NCBI GenBank assembly: GCA_021413845.1
Contig: JAIOPP010000093.1
Coordinates: 1 to 37,693, forward strand
Direction: 5' to 3'
Origin: Planctomycetia bacterium
GTDB lineage: Bacteria > Planctomycetota > Planctomycetia > Pirellulales > PNKZ01
Length of the DNA stretch: 37,693 bases
The position numbers and the translations under genes were made by a program. The notes under the pieces were generated by a model. That model ran no database searches. It was not told where the DNA came from and worked only from the letters and a program-made list of their open reading frames with translations. Shown here piece after piece: positions 1 to 7,478 of this stretch. Each line of letters opens with the position of its first letter. The first letter of the stretch is position 1.

Positions 1-66
1 GATCTCCAATTCCGCTTCCCGTAACTTCTGAATGATCTGCTCGACCTGCAAACGCTTCGTGCCCAT
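1..66 (-). CDS. IS3-family transposase OrfA, N-terminal 22 residues only
   Basis: The minus strand reads MGTKRLQVEQIIQKLREAE and continues past the window edge. The pattern of a basic start followed by EQIIxKLREAE is typical of the helix-turn-helix N-terminus of IS3-family OrfA proteins, which bind the element's inverted repeats. In a complete element OrfA is followed by an integrase-like OrfB made by frameshifting. A strong purine-rich ribosome site (AGGGAGGGG) sits immediately upstream of the ATG. Whether the copy is intact cannot be judged. Confidence 0.6.
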   Translation of the reverse strand, partial: MGTKRLQVEQIIQKLREAELEI

Positions 67-90
67 GATCCCCTCCCTTTTTCAAGTGAT

Positions 91-115
91 GGTCGTCAGT
101 CTACGACTGACGACC
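91..115. repeat. Perfect hairpin in the IS leader
   Basis: GGTCGTCAGT (91-100) and ACTGACGACC (106-115) are exact reverse complements with a 5-nt loop, CTACG. The hairpin lies between the putative IS end and the OrfA ribosome site. Several IS elements use leader hairpins to block expression driven by outside promoters. That role here is an inference. No T-run follows, so it is not an intrinsic terminator. Confidence 0.6.
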
Positions 116-194
116 GGACTCGTTTAAGGGGGGCAGGTCAGTCGCCCGCATTCCCGCTCGCTGCGAGAATCGTTCCGTCAGGAGGGAATTAAAG

Positions 195-854
195 ATGAGT
201 GTTTGCACTGCCTATGAGTCACATGAATGGATTGTCTACTCGACCGTCGTACGATACGACCCTCTTGGGCCGCAGCGCTCTCGTTACAGTTGGCAGCAAA
301 CCTGCTGCCTGATGGTACAGTGCGCTAGCTGCGGAATGGCAGGCGCGGTCTGGGCGCCTACGTCGGCGGAGTGGCTGGCTGCCTTTCATGCTTCTCACCG
401 CCCCTATCGTTGGGCGGACGCGTCCCGTGTAAGGCAGGAGGGTGTAGCCATGCCGGTTATGGTGCGGCGGCAGCCTGGTAAAGTCTGCGAGTGCATTGCT
501 TCGGGGCGAGTTGATGATCCTGGTGAGTACGAACGGCTTCCGGATCCGCGCGAACGCCCACCAAATGACTTCTACCAAAGTGACTCCCCGCTCACCGATC
601 AGGAGAAACGGGATCTCGATGACCTAGCTAATGTGGTTGTTGAGGGCGGGCTGTGTAGCCGCTGGTTCTCGTCTTTCGTTCGGCACTGCGGCCAGCATGC
701 GGAAACCCAAACCTCCCTTGCCGCCCGCGTCATTGCCGGACGCATCGAACACTGGCAGTCCAAAGGCCCGCACATGTCACCCGGTCTCGTCGCCTTTTTG
801 TTGCGTTCGACGATCGCCGTCAGTAGCAGATCTGTTGCCATCATTTGCCGTTGA
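195..854 (+). CDS. Hypothetical protein with a CxxC pair
   Basis: This 219-aa reading frame opens with a strong ribosome site (GGAGGGA, about 8 nt before the ATG), which favours a real gene. I do not recognise a named domain. The N-terminal half has a cysteine cluster (CC at about residues 37-38, then CASCG at about 44-48) that could bind metal, followed by an aromatic segment AAFHASHRPYRWADASRV. The middle is proline- and charge-rich (DPGEYERLPDPRERPPND). The C-terminal third is predicted helical. It lies between the IS end and the integrase, so it is probably cargo of the integrated element. The last ~20 residues are serine/valine-rich with no clear domain character, so the true end could differ if there is a sequence error. 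Confidence 0.55.
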   Translation: MSVCTAYESHEWIVYSTVVRYDPLGPQRSRYSWQQTCCLMVQCASCGMAGAVWAPTSAEWLAAFHASHRPYRWADASRVRQEGVAMPVMVRRQPGKVCECIASGRVDDPGEYERLPDPRERPPNDFYQSDSPLTDQEKRDLDDLANVVVEGGLCSRWFSSFVRHCGQHAETQTSLAARVIAGRIEHWQSKGPHMSPGLVAFLLRSTIAVSSRSVAIICR

Positions 855-915
855 CTACCCCGTGAAGCTACAGTCGAAACCGCGGTAAGCATGTTACTAC
901 CTTCGGAGTTGATTG

Positions 916-1221
916 ATGCCCAGATACCGCAGCACTACGGATGGTGCCGCCACACTTGTCGGCAAGCTACTGCTCCTCATCGCAGAGAGCCCCGAGACTT
1001 CAGCCACGCTGGCCGCGAAGCTCAACGTCTCCTCGCGACAGGTGAACCGCTACATCTTGCAGTTGATCGCGGCAGGGTGGCTGATCGAACGCGAAGGCGA
1101 ATGGTTGAGACACGACTATCACTTCGTGCTGAAGTCACCAAGGATCGTGATGCCCGCAGTGCCGCAATCGAAGATCAAGCGACCGAAGAAAAAACGAGCG
1201 AAGAAGTCTGATAGGAGTTGA
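916..1221 (+). CDS. Small winged-helix/HTH DNA-binding protein
   Basis: This is a 101-aa protein starting at the ATG at 916, with GGAG seven bases upstream; a TTG at 913 is an alternative start. Residues about 14-65 form an HTH of the DeoR/MarR-like type: ESPETSATLAAKLNVSSRQV is the helix-turn-helix, followed by NRYILQLIAAGWLIEREGEW as recognition helix and wing. The C-terminus is very basic (IKRPKKKRAKKSDRS), which suits nonspecific DNA contact. It lies 73 bp upstream of the integrase on the same strand. Position and size suggest a regulator or recombination directionality factor for the element, but the sequence does not prove this. Confidence 0.7.
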   Translation: MPRYRSTTDGAATLVGKLLLLIAESPETSATLAAKLNVSSRQVNRYILQLIAAGWLIEREGEWLRHDYHFVLKSPRIVMPAVPQSKIKRPKKKRAKKSDRS

Positions 1222-1294
1222 ACGCCCTCCGATACGTACCAGCCCTGTCGGAGCGAAGCGTAACAAAGAGGCTGGGGATCGTGGAGAAATCAAC

Positions 1295-2536
1295 ATGGAC
1301 GAAATCAAGGTGAAGGTTGTCGAGTTCGGCGACCGCAAGCACTACCAGATGCAGTATTCCGACCCAGTGACGCGTAAGAAGAAGACGCGGTCGACCGAGG
1401 TCGAAAAAACGGGGCTCAAAAAGGACCGGAATGAGGCGGAACGCGTCGCGGCGAAGTGGGAGGCTGAACTGCGTGAAGGAAGGTATTCCTCGCCCAGCAA
1501 GACTCTTTGGTCGCACTTCCGTGAAAGCTACGAAGCACAGGTTCTGAGCGGCTTGTCAAAACGAACGCTTCAACAAAGCGATATTGCTTTCGACATGGTC
1601 GAGCGGCTGTTAAACCCGCAACGTGTCCATGATGTCACGGCACAGCGACTTTCTTGGTTGGCTGCGGAGTTGCGGAAGGAAACGAAAGTTGGCGAGAAAA
1701 CGAAACCCGGTTTGTCGGAATCGTCGATCAAGAGCTACTTTGCGCATTTGAAGGCGGCTCACCGATGGGCCGAACGTGTTGGCATGATCGCCAAGGCGCC
1801 CGTGTTTCCGAAACTGCATCGCGCTTCGAGTAACGATTCCGCGAAGGGACGTGCCTTGAGCGGGGAAGAGTTTGACCGAATGATCGCTGCGGTGCCGAAG
1901 GTTGTCGGAGAGGGCCGGGCGGCGGAATGGCAGCGATTCCTACGTGGCCTATGGATGTCGGGCTTTCGCGTCGGCGAATCACTCGTACTGTCTTGGGATG
2001 AAGGGGCCGGAATCGTCGTCGACATCGCAGGCCGCAACCCGGTTGCGCACATCGAGGCCGATTCGCAGAAATCGCACCGTAGCGAAACGATTCCCTTGGC
2101 ACCGGAGTTCGGCGAGCTTCTTAAAGCCGTACCTCCAGATCAGCGCCAGGGGGCCGTGTTCTCGCCGATCGACCAGAAGGGAAAGCGAGCGTCGCTGGAA
2201 GTCGCAATTCGCACGATCAGCGAGATTGGCCGGAAGACGAATGCGAAAACTTGGACGAACGCCAAAAGCGGTAAAACAAAGTGTGCGACCGCTCACGATC
2301 TACGTCGTTCGTTCGGTACCCGCTGGGCCTCTCGCGTGATGCCCGCCGTCTTGCAGCAAATGATGCGGCATGCGAGCATTCAGACGACGATGCGCTTCTA
2401 TGTCACCCGCAACGCAGTCACTGCGGGGGATGTGATCCGCGAAGCCTTCGAGAAAACCCAGTCTGGTAACAGTTCTGGTAACAGTTCTGGTAACAGTGCC
2501 CCTTCAGCGCATGAAAAAAGCACCCACGAGTCTTAG
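1295..2536 (+). CDS. Tyrosine site-specific integrase
   Basis: This 413-aa phage-type integrase catalyses integration and excision of the element. Residues about 8-65 resemble an arm-type DNA-binding domain. About 70-170 is the SAM-like core-binding domain (SSIKSYFAHLKAAHRWAERVGMI). About 185-372 is the catalytic domain. Visible active-site residues are Arg225 in SGFRVGESL, a likely Lys259, His334 and Arg337 in HDLRRSF, His359 in MMRHAS and the nucleophile Tyr369 in MRFYV. All key residues are present, so the enzyme looks functional. GGAG lies just upstream of the ATG. The C-terminus carries an odd SGNS repeat tail coded by three identical 12-bp units. The stop codon is 35 bp from the 3' end of a tRNA-Lys gene, the likely attachment site. 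Confidence 0.93.
   Translation: MDEIKVKVVEFGDRKHYQMQYSDPVTRKKKTRSTEVEKTGLKKDRNEAERVAAKWEAELREGRYSSPSKTLWSHFRESYEAQVLSGLSKRTLQQSDIAFDMVERLLNPQRVHDVTAQRLSWLAAELRKETKVGEKTKPGLSESSIKSYFAHLKAAHRWAERVGMIAKAPVFPKLHRASSNDSAKGRALSGEEFDRMIAAVPKVVGEGRAAEWQRFLRGLWMSGFRVGESLVLSWDEGAGIVVDIAGRNPVAHIEADSQKSHRSETIPLAPEFGELLKAVPPDQRQGAVFSPIDQKGKRASLEVAIRTISEIGRKTNAKTWTNAKSGKTKCATAHDLRRSFGTRWASRVMPAVLQQMMRHASIQTTMRFYVTRNAVTAGDVIREAFEKTQSGNSSGNSSGNSAPSAHEKSTHES
2462..2497 (+). repeat. Three perfect 12-bp tandem repeats in the integrase gene
   Basis: The unit TCTGGTAACAGT occurs three times without a mismatch. It codes for Ser-Gly-Asn-Ser repeats in the C-terminal tail of the integrase, after the catalytic tyrosine. 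Because the unit is a multiple of three, copy-number change would keep the frame. This is a likely slippage site. Confidence 0.95.
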
Positions 2537-2549
2537 TCGTAAGTGCTTT
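2514..2549 (-). terminator. Candidate intrinsic terminator for tRNA-Lys
   Basis: On the minus strand AAAGCAC pairs with GTGCTTT across a 20-nt loop, and the descending arm runs into a six-T stretch. It lies just downstream of the tRNA and overlaps the 3' end of the integrase gene. If the element entered at the tRNA 3' end, this terminator was brought in by the element. The stem is only 7 bp, so confidence is moderate. A short CACTC/GAGTG hairpin with a GGAA loop (2560-2573) sits next to it. Confidence 0.4.
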
Positions 2550-2571
2550 AGTCGTATGACACTCGGAAGAG

Positions 2572-2644
<73 letters not shown>

Positions 2645-2661
2645 GGCGGCGGAAGCCCCTT

Positions 2662-2689
2662 ATCATATCGATTCGCGACCGGCTCTCAA
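2662..2689 (-). promoter_or_regulatory. Promoter of tRNA-Lys
   Basis: On the minus strand there is TTGAGA (2689-2684), a 16-bp spacer and TATGAT (2667-2662). The predicted start is about 10 nt before the mature tRNA 5' end. A 7-bp inverted repeat GCCCCTT/AAGGGGC (2655-2661 and 2688-2694) brackets the promoter; its role is unknown. Confidence 0.6.
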
Positions 2690-2791
2690 GGGGCCTGACG
2701 CTCGTTTTGCCGGCCGAATTTTTGCCTAGCTTTTATCGCGCCAATCGACCCCTTTCGCCGGCGTTCGCCGCCCTCTTCTCCGCCGTGCGCG

Positions 2792-3823
2792 TTACTTTGC
2801 GTGGTCTTGCGGCTTTATCCCTTTGACATGGCCGCCGAAGCTGAACATCGTCGGCTTGTACTCCCCGACGATGTCGACCTGCGATTTTTCCGGGATCGCG
2901 TTCTCCAGGCCGGCCGCCCAGTAGATGCCGTTGACGATCAGCCGTCGCGTCCCTTCGTATTCCAAGTCGACCGCGGCTCCGGTCGTCGTCGTGAAGGCTC
3001 GGCCGGTCTTGCCCGACTTCGGCGCTTGGTACGACTTCGTCCACGCGATCGGCATCATCGGATCGTTCTTCGCGCCGGCTAGGGCGGGGTCGTCGAACTT
3101 CATGCCGGCGACCACTTGCCCGAGCACGAGCGGTTGCGAATCGCCCGGTAGCGGCAGTCGCACGCCGTACACATCGCTCGGCGCGAAGACATCGCCGTCT
3201 TTGATGCCGCGCAGAATCGGGTGCGATGCTTGATCCTTCACGAGAATGCCGCGGGCCGCTTCCGACTTATGCTTGCCGTGATGGCTGATCCACGTCTCGC
3301 CGAGCACCTGCCGGCCGAACCCGCCGTCCCAGGCCCCTTGGGCGCCCCAAGAATAAGCGGCGTACTTGCTATCGCCTTTGATGTTGAATGCGTGCGTCGC
3401 CGTGCGTAGGCCGACGATCGGTTTGCCGCTCTCGACGTAGTCGTCGATATGTTGCATCTGTTCGTCGGGCAGATTGCGAAAGCGCAGCAGCATCACGCAG
3501 ACGTCGGCCGTCTTCAACGCTTCGAGGCCCGGGATGTTCGTTTGAAAGTCGGGTTTGATCGTGCCGTCGCTCGGGTCGATCGGGAAGAGGACCGTGCATT
3601 TGAAGCCGTGCTGCTTCGACAGGATCTTGCCGAGTTGCGGCAGCGCTTCTTCCGAGCGGTATTCATCGTCGCCGCTGATGAGCACGACATGCTTCCCCTT
3701 GCCCGGCCCTTCGCCCCCTGCATACACGACCCACGACGTCGCGCCGTCGGCGGCGAAGGCGAGCGGCAGCGGCGACAGGAGTGCGAACGACGATACGATG
3801 CTCAAAGCGAGAGCGAGCTTCAT
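2792..3823 (-). CDS. Secreted ThuA-domain protein
   Basis: This is a 343-aa protein using the ATG at 3823 (AAGGAA upstream; an in-frame start at 3865 has no signal peptide directly after it). Residues 1-24 are a typical signal peptide ending in AFA. Residues about 42-300 match the ThuA family, a GATase-1-like fold linked to sugar metabolism and very common in planctomycetes: KHVVLISGDDEYRSEEALP at the start, then a conserved VGLRTATHAF segment and late TGRAFTTTTGAAVDLEYEG. The exact reaction is unknown for most members. It is the last gene of the minus-strand run, separated by 142 bp from the 991-aa gene, so it may have its own promoter, although I see no clear one. No clear terminator separates it from the tRNA. 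Confidence 0.85.
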   Translation of the reverse strand: MKLALALSIVSSFALLSPLPLAFAADGATSWVVYAGGEGPGKGKHVVLISGDDEYRSEEALPQLGKILSKQHGFKCTVLFPIDPSDGTIKPDFQTNIPGLEALKTADVCVMLLRFRNLPDEQMQHIDDYVESGKPIVGLRTATHAFNIKGDSKYAAYSWGAQGAWDGGFGRQVLGETWISHHGKHKSEAARGILVKDQASHPILRGIKDGDVFAPSDVYGVRLPLPGDSQPLVLGQVVAGMKFDDPALAGAKNDPMMPIAWTKSYQAPKSGKTGRAFTTTTGAAVDLEYEGTRRLIVNGIYWAAGLENAIPEKSQVDIVGEYKPTMFSFGGHVKGIKPQDHAK

Positions 3824-3965
3824 GACAAGTTCCTTGCGTGCGGCGGCGAAGCGATTCACGGGCAAGCGGATATCTTACTCACCCGCCGCGACGATAGAAA
3901 GCTTGCCGCGTCGTCGAATCGCGGCGCGACTATTTGCGCGGAGGCGCGCCGTCGATGAAACCGCT
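3824..3965. other. Intergenic 142 bp between the ThuA gene and the 991-aa gene
   Basis: No open frame with a ribosome site is seen. It contains an imperfect GGCAAGC/GCTTGCC inverted repeat but no T-run, so no terminator is called. Confidence 0.4.
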
Positions 3966-6941
3966 CTATTTGCCCGCACTCGGGACGCCCAGAACGTTCT
4001 TGCGATCGGCTTCGCTCAGCCAGCCCGCGACGTTGAGCGCGAAGCGACTCACGCCGGCGTCGTCCCAGAACCTCTCATAGAAACTCGTGAAGCCGCAGTG
4101 CAGCAGCAGCCGGCTCGAGCCGGGGAGCTCGAACGTGGCGATCAGCGGCAAGCCGTTCGAGGCGTAGCAGACGGGCCTCAGCCATTGCCCGGAGATGCTG
4201 CTGATCGTCGTCCCTTCGAAAAGAGTTTCGACGTTGTGAAAGAGAGGCGAGCTTGGGTCGAAGCCGGGGCTTCCCTCTTGGCGACGCTTCAACTTCTGCT
4301 CGCCGAGGTAACTGCCTGTGATCGTCGTTCCCGGCGCGATCGCGTTCAACACGGCAAGCGCTTCGGCCGTGAACGGCGCGTTGTCCGCAAGCAGGCAGAC
4401 CGCGAGCCGGCCCGCCCGCCAGCGATCGAGGATGGCCTTTAGATGGCCGGGAGGAAGTCGGTTGGCTTCCGAGGAAAAAAGCCAGAGCTGGCGGGTGCCG
4501 TCGAGCTTCGAGGCAAACGTCGCGAGCGGCGGCAGCGGAGCGTTGATCCGTTCGACGGCGTAGCCCTTCGACGAAAGTGCGGCCGGCAACGGCGACTCGT
4601 CGATCTCCTCGTCGAGATAGAACGACACGATGATGATCTTCTGCCCCTTCATCTGACCGTCGGCGATCAAATCGTTGATGGAGCCCTTCAAGTTGCCATG
4701 CCTGTCGCGCAAGGCCTCGGGCGAATCGGTGGCCGTGCGCGCTCGCAGGCCTACGTTGGCGCTTTCAGTTAAGCCGCTTACCTCTCCGAGCTCGCGGCGC
4801 TTTCCCGCCGGCGAACCGCGCGGGGAGGAGCCCGCCGCAACGCCGGACGGCAAAGGAGAAACGGCCGAACCGGTCATTCCGCCGAGTGCCGAGGGCCTTT
4901 GTTCATTGCCGGTTTGCGAGAGGGTTCGTTGGCCGAGCGATGCCATCCCTTCCGCCAGTCCCGTTCCGCCGACGGTCGCTCCGCTCGCCACCGTAGTTCC
5001 CGTCGCGGCGACCATTCCTTCGCTGGTTCGTAGTCCTGCGCTGTTGCCGGCCGCCGACGATTTGCCGCGCGCTCCCAGGCCCGTCGTCGCGGTTCCCGTT
5101 GCGGAACCTGCGATGTCGCCGACGTCGCCGATCTCGCGCCGTGTTCCGGATGCTAAGCCGGAGGCGGTGCCCGTTCCGCCGGCGACTCCGCCGCTAGGAG
5201 CGGCCGATGCCGTGCCGGTCGTGCCGCCGAGAGCCGAGGGGCGCAGGCCGGAGCCCGTTTGTGCCACGGTTCGCTCGCCGAGCGAAGAGCCCGACCCGGA
5301 AATCGCGGGCTGCATGCCGACCGCGGTTCCGCTCGTGGCGTTACCTTGCGTCATGGTCGGTCCGACGGCTGCCGCGAGCGCTCCGCCGGAGAGTTGGTTC
5401 GTGGCCTCGGTCGCGGATCCGACGGCGCGTCCTCGCCCCGGCCGGCCGATCGCCGCGGCGGCCGTGGCTTGTCCGGAAGTGCCGTCGCCGGCGGCATCGG
5501 CGCGTCGCATTCCTACGGAAGAACTGCCGGCGGTCGCTCCGCTGCCGGCGCCAAGCGGCGATGGAAGCGAGGTGTTCGATGCGAGCGATTGTTGGGGCGT
5601 GCCTTGGTCGCCGCGCGTGGTCGTCGTCAGCACGGCTTCGAGCGACGCGCCGCCGGAAACCTCGGCCGAGGCCGAAGTCGGAGCGGTCGGCACGGCGACC
5701 GCGACGGTTTCCATTCCCGCGGCTGCGCCGCCGGCGCTCGAGCGTTGCGGCCGATTCGTCGGAGTCGTCGTCGGCGCGGAGTCGCTCGGTTCGGGAGCTT
5801 CGGCGCGCGAGAGCGCGGCCGGAGCGGCGGAGCCCGGCGCAAGGGTAATCGCCGGCGAAAAGGTCGGCGCGACCTGTCCGGCGGACGACGCGGCCGCTTG
5901 GCGCTGCATCGTCTGCACCGGTGACATCGCTCCGGCGAGCGGCGCTTGTTGCGTCGCGCGCGCGGCTGCCGCTTCGGTCGCGGCGAGCGGCATCGAATCC
6001 GCGGTTTGCGTGAGTCGTCGAGCGAGCGCCGCCGCGACATCGGCCGAAGCGGTTTGGTCGGGCATGTCTCGCCGTGTCGGCGACGTCGGCTCGACGGTCG
6101 GCCGTAAGCGATCCGCAGCGCGAGGATCGACGGCGTTCACGCGCCGGCTCGGTGCGGCGGCCGCTTCGCGACGAGCCATTTCCAAACTTTCGGCAGCAAG
6201 CGATTGCTTGAGCTCCGCGACGGCCGTCGGCTTCTGTTGCGGCACGGCCTCGGTCGTGAGCTTTTCTTCGAGCTCGCGACGGTTCAGTGTTTCTTTCGGC
6301 AGCACGTCGTTGCGCTGCGGGGTCGAGAGCTCGACCCGAGCCATCTCGATCGGCGTCGGTTTCGGCTCGCGCGTCGGCTCCGGTTCGACCATCGACTCCT
6401 TCTCGGCCTTCAGTTGCTCCGGTGTTTTCGGAGTGACTTCGATCTTCGCCTCGTCGCGAATCTCGGTATCGGCGGGACGCGTGAGCTCCGTGGCCTTGTC
6501 GTCGGGAGCTTGGGCGGGGATGTAGTCGGGAATCGTCACCGCGACTTCCTCGTTCAGCGACAGGGAAGCGTCGGATACCGGCGACAGCGATGCGCTGAGG
6601 AAATATTGCCGCGACCAGAACAAGAGCGAGACGTGAAACACGAGGCTGAGAAAGATTCCGAGTTGCAAACGTCGCTGCGAGCTGCCGCGCAACAGCGCCG
6701 CACCGATCAACAGAAACAGCGCGACGACGCCGGTCGAGCCGATTTGAACCCAAGCGTTGCGATACCAAACCTGCGTGAGGAAGTCGCTGTTGGGGTTCGT
6801 GTAGATATAGCCGGCCAAGCCGCCGGCGGTGATCAGCAGCAGCAACGTGATCGGCCACCACTGCTCGTCGAAGTCGGCAAGCCTATCGGGCGAGATCTTT
6901 CGCACGACTTGCTGCTTCGCGGTCGTATGGGTGACGGACAT
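3966..6941 (-). CDS. Large three-TM protein with low-complexity linker, downstream of ExbB/ExbD
   Basis: This 991-aa protein has an unusual architecture. Three hydrophobic segments (about residues 29-48, 65-85 and 92-111) anchor it. A charged and proline-rich stretch follows (about 140-300, many PTPE/EPKPTP motifs), then an Ala/Gly/Ser/Thr linker (about 300-740). The linker contains a clear internal duplication, SLGERTVAQTG...RPSALGG near 553-573 and SLGQRTLSQTG...RPSALGG near 668-688. A compact C-terminal domain (about 755-985) begins KIIIVSFYLDEE and looks like a Rossmann/GATase-type alpha-beta fold. I cannot assign it to a named family. Its position after TPR, ExbB and ExbD genes suggests the place of TolA or TonB: membrane-anchored, long periplasmic spacer, terminal effector domain. 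The function is inferred from this context only. Large open frames on the other strand are composition artefacts. Confidence 0.8.
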   Translation of the reverse strand: MSVTHTTAKQQVVRKISPDRLADFDEQWWPITLLLLITAGGLAGYIYTNPNSDFLTQVWYRNAWVQIGSTGVVALFLLIGAALLRGSSQRRLQLGIFLSLVFHVSLLFWSRQYFLSASLSPVSDASLSLNEEVAVTIPDYIPAQAPDDKATELTRPADTEIRDEAKIEVTPKTPEQLKAEKESMVEPEPTREPKPTPIEMARVELSTPQRNDVLPKETLNRRELEEKLTTEAVPQQKPTAVAELKQSLAAESLEMARREAAAAPSRRVNAVDPRAADRLRPTVEPTSPTRRDMPDQTASADVAAALARRLTQTADSMPLAATEAAAARATQQAPLAGAMSPVQTMQRQAAASSAGQVAPTFSPAITLAPGSAAPAALSRAEAPEPSDSAPTTTPTNRPQRSSAGGAAAGMETVAVAVPTAPTSASAEVSGGASLEAVLTTTTRGDQGTPQQSLASNTSLPSPLGAGSGATAGSSSVGMRRADAAGDGTSGQATAAAAIGRPGRGRAVGSATEATNQLSGGALAAAVGPTMTQGNATSGTAVGMQPAISGSGSSLGERTVAQTGSGLRPSALGGTTGTASAAPSGGVAGGTGTASGLASGTRREIGDVGDIAGSATGTATTGLGARGKSSAAGNSAGLRTSEGMVAATGTTVASGATVGGTGLAEGMASLGQRTLSQTGNEQRPSALGGMTGSAVSPLPSGVAAGSSPRGSPAGKRRELGEVSGLTESANVGLRARTATDSPEALRDRHGNLKGSINDLIADGQMKGQKIIIVSFYLDEEIDESPLPAALSSKGYAVERINAPLPPLATFASKLDGTRQLWLFSSEANRLPPGHLKAILDRWRAGRLAVCLLADNAPFTAEALAVLNAIAPGTTITGSYLGEQKLKRRQEGSPGFDPSSPLFHNVETLFEGTTISSISGQWLRPVCYASNGLPLIATFELPGSSRLLLHCGFTSFYERFWDDAGVSRFALNVAGWLSEADRKNVLGVPSAGK
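4764..5285 (-). repeat. Diverged internal duplication in the linker of the 991-aa gene
   Basis: Two segments about 345 bp apart code for similar ~60-residue units, residues about 553-616 and 668-726. Shared landmarks in order are SLG(E/Q)RT, QTG, RPSALGG, SGVA and RRE(I/L)G(D/E)V. A third partial copy of the RR motif occurs near residue 479 (GMRRADAAGD). The similarity is at protein level and the DNA has diverged. Confidence 0.7.
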
Positions 6942-6990
6942 AAGGCGATCCGGCGGTTAAGTGTCCGAACGGTGCGACTATCGGCGGGGT

Positions 6991-7410
6991 TTAGTTTCCG
7001 GCAGCTGCGGAGGTGATACGGCAATCACGGATGTCGACCTTGGCGCATAAATTCATTACGGCGACGACGTACTTGAGATCGCAATTCTCGTCTCCTCGGA
7101 TAATGACGGTCTGCCGGCCCGGGTTGTCGGCCTGCGCTTGCCGCAGAACGGCCAGCAGTTCCTCCGGCGTGAGGTTGCGACCGGCCAGGAAGATCTTCCC
7201 GCCGCGATCGACGTTGATCGTCATCTCTTTGGGCTTCGCGATGCGGGCCATCGCTTCATCGGCCTTCGGCAGCACTAAGTCCATCTCCCGCTCCGCTTCT
7301 TCGAAGCGTGCGGCGACGAGAAAGAAAATCAACAACTGAAACACGACGTCGATCATCGGCGTCAGGTTCAGCTTGTTGAGTGCCGAAGATTTTTTAATTC
7401 GGACGGGCAT
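6991..7410 (-). CDS. exbD: ExbD/TolR-family proton-channel subunit
   Basis: This 139-aa protein has the standard family length and layout: a short basic N-terminus, one TM helix (about residues 15-35) and a periplasmic domain. The helix carries LTPMIDVVFQLLIFF with the conserved proton-binding Asp21. The periplasmic part includes VIIRGDENCDLKYVVAVMN, typical of ExbD/TolR. It partners ExbB to convert proton flow into mechanical work on a third, TonB/TolA-like protein. It lies 68 bp after ExbB and 49 bp before the 991-aa gene on the same strand, consistent with one operon. A purine-rich site (GAAGGTG) precedes the ATG. Confidence 0.92.
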   Translation of the reverse strand: MPVRIKKSSALNKLNLTPMIDVVFQLLIFFLVAARFEEAEREMDLVLPKADEAMARIAKPKEMTINVDRGGKIFLAGRNLTPEELLAVLRQAQADNPGRQTVIIRGDENCDLKYVVAVMNLCAKVDIRDCRITSAAAGN

Positions 7411-7478
7411 AATCCAACACCTTCACGATTTCAGACCAGCGGCAAGCTCCGGAGACCGATCAGGTTTCTTTCTTGGTT

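Larger units (their letters stand above)
1..140 (-). mobile_element. Left end of an IS3-family insertion sequence, cut by the window edge
   Basis: Read on the minus strand, the segment begins at 140 with TGACCTGCCCCCC, then has a short leader with a hairpin, then a good ribosome site and the first 22 codons of an OrfA-like protein. A TG-start terminus followed by a run of C resembles ends I recall for the IS407 subgroup of IS3 elements. This match is from memory, and the other inverted repeat lies outside the window, so the exact end is inferred. The four bases after 140 (gtcg) would be the target duplication if the boundary is right. Confidence 0.55.

Noticed and set aside
3824-3965. GGCAAGC/GCTTGCC inverted repeat as a terminator
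   Set aside because: The loop is long, the stem is short and there is no T-run on either strand.
4675-6525. A 616-codon open frame on the plus strand opposite the linker of the 991-aa gene
   Set aside because: It is Ala/Val/Pro/Ser low complexity produced by the antisense of a GC-rich repetitive linker, has no ribosome site, and the minus-strand frame has TM segments, a folded C-terminal domain and operon context.
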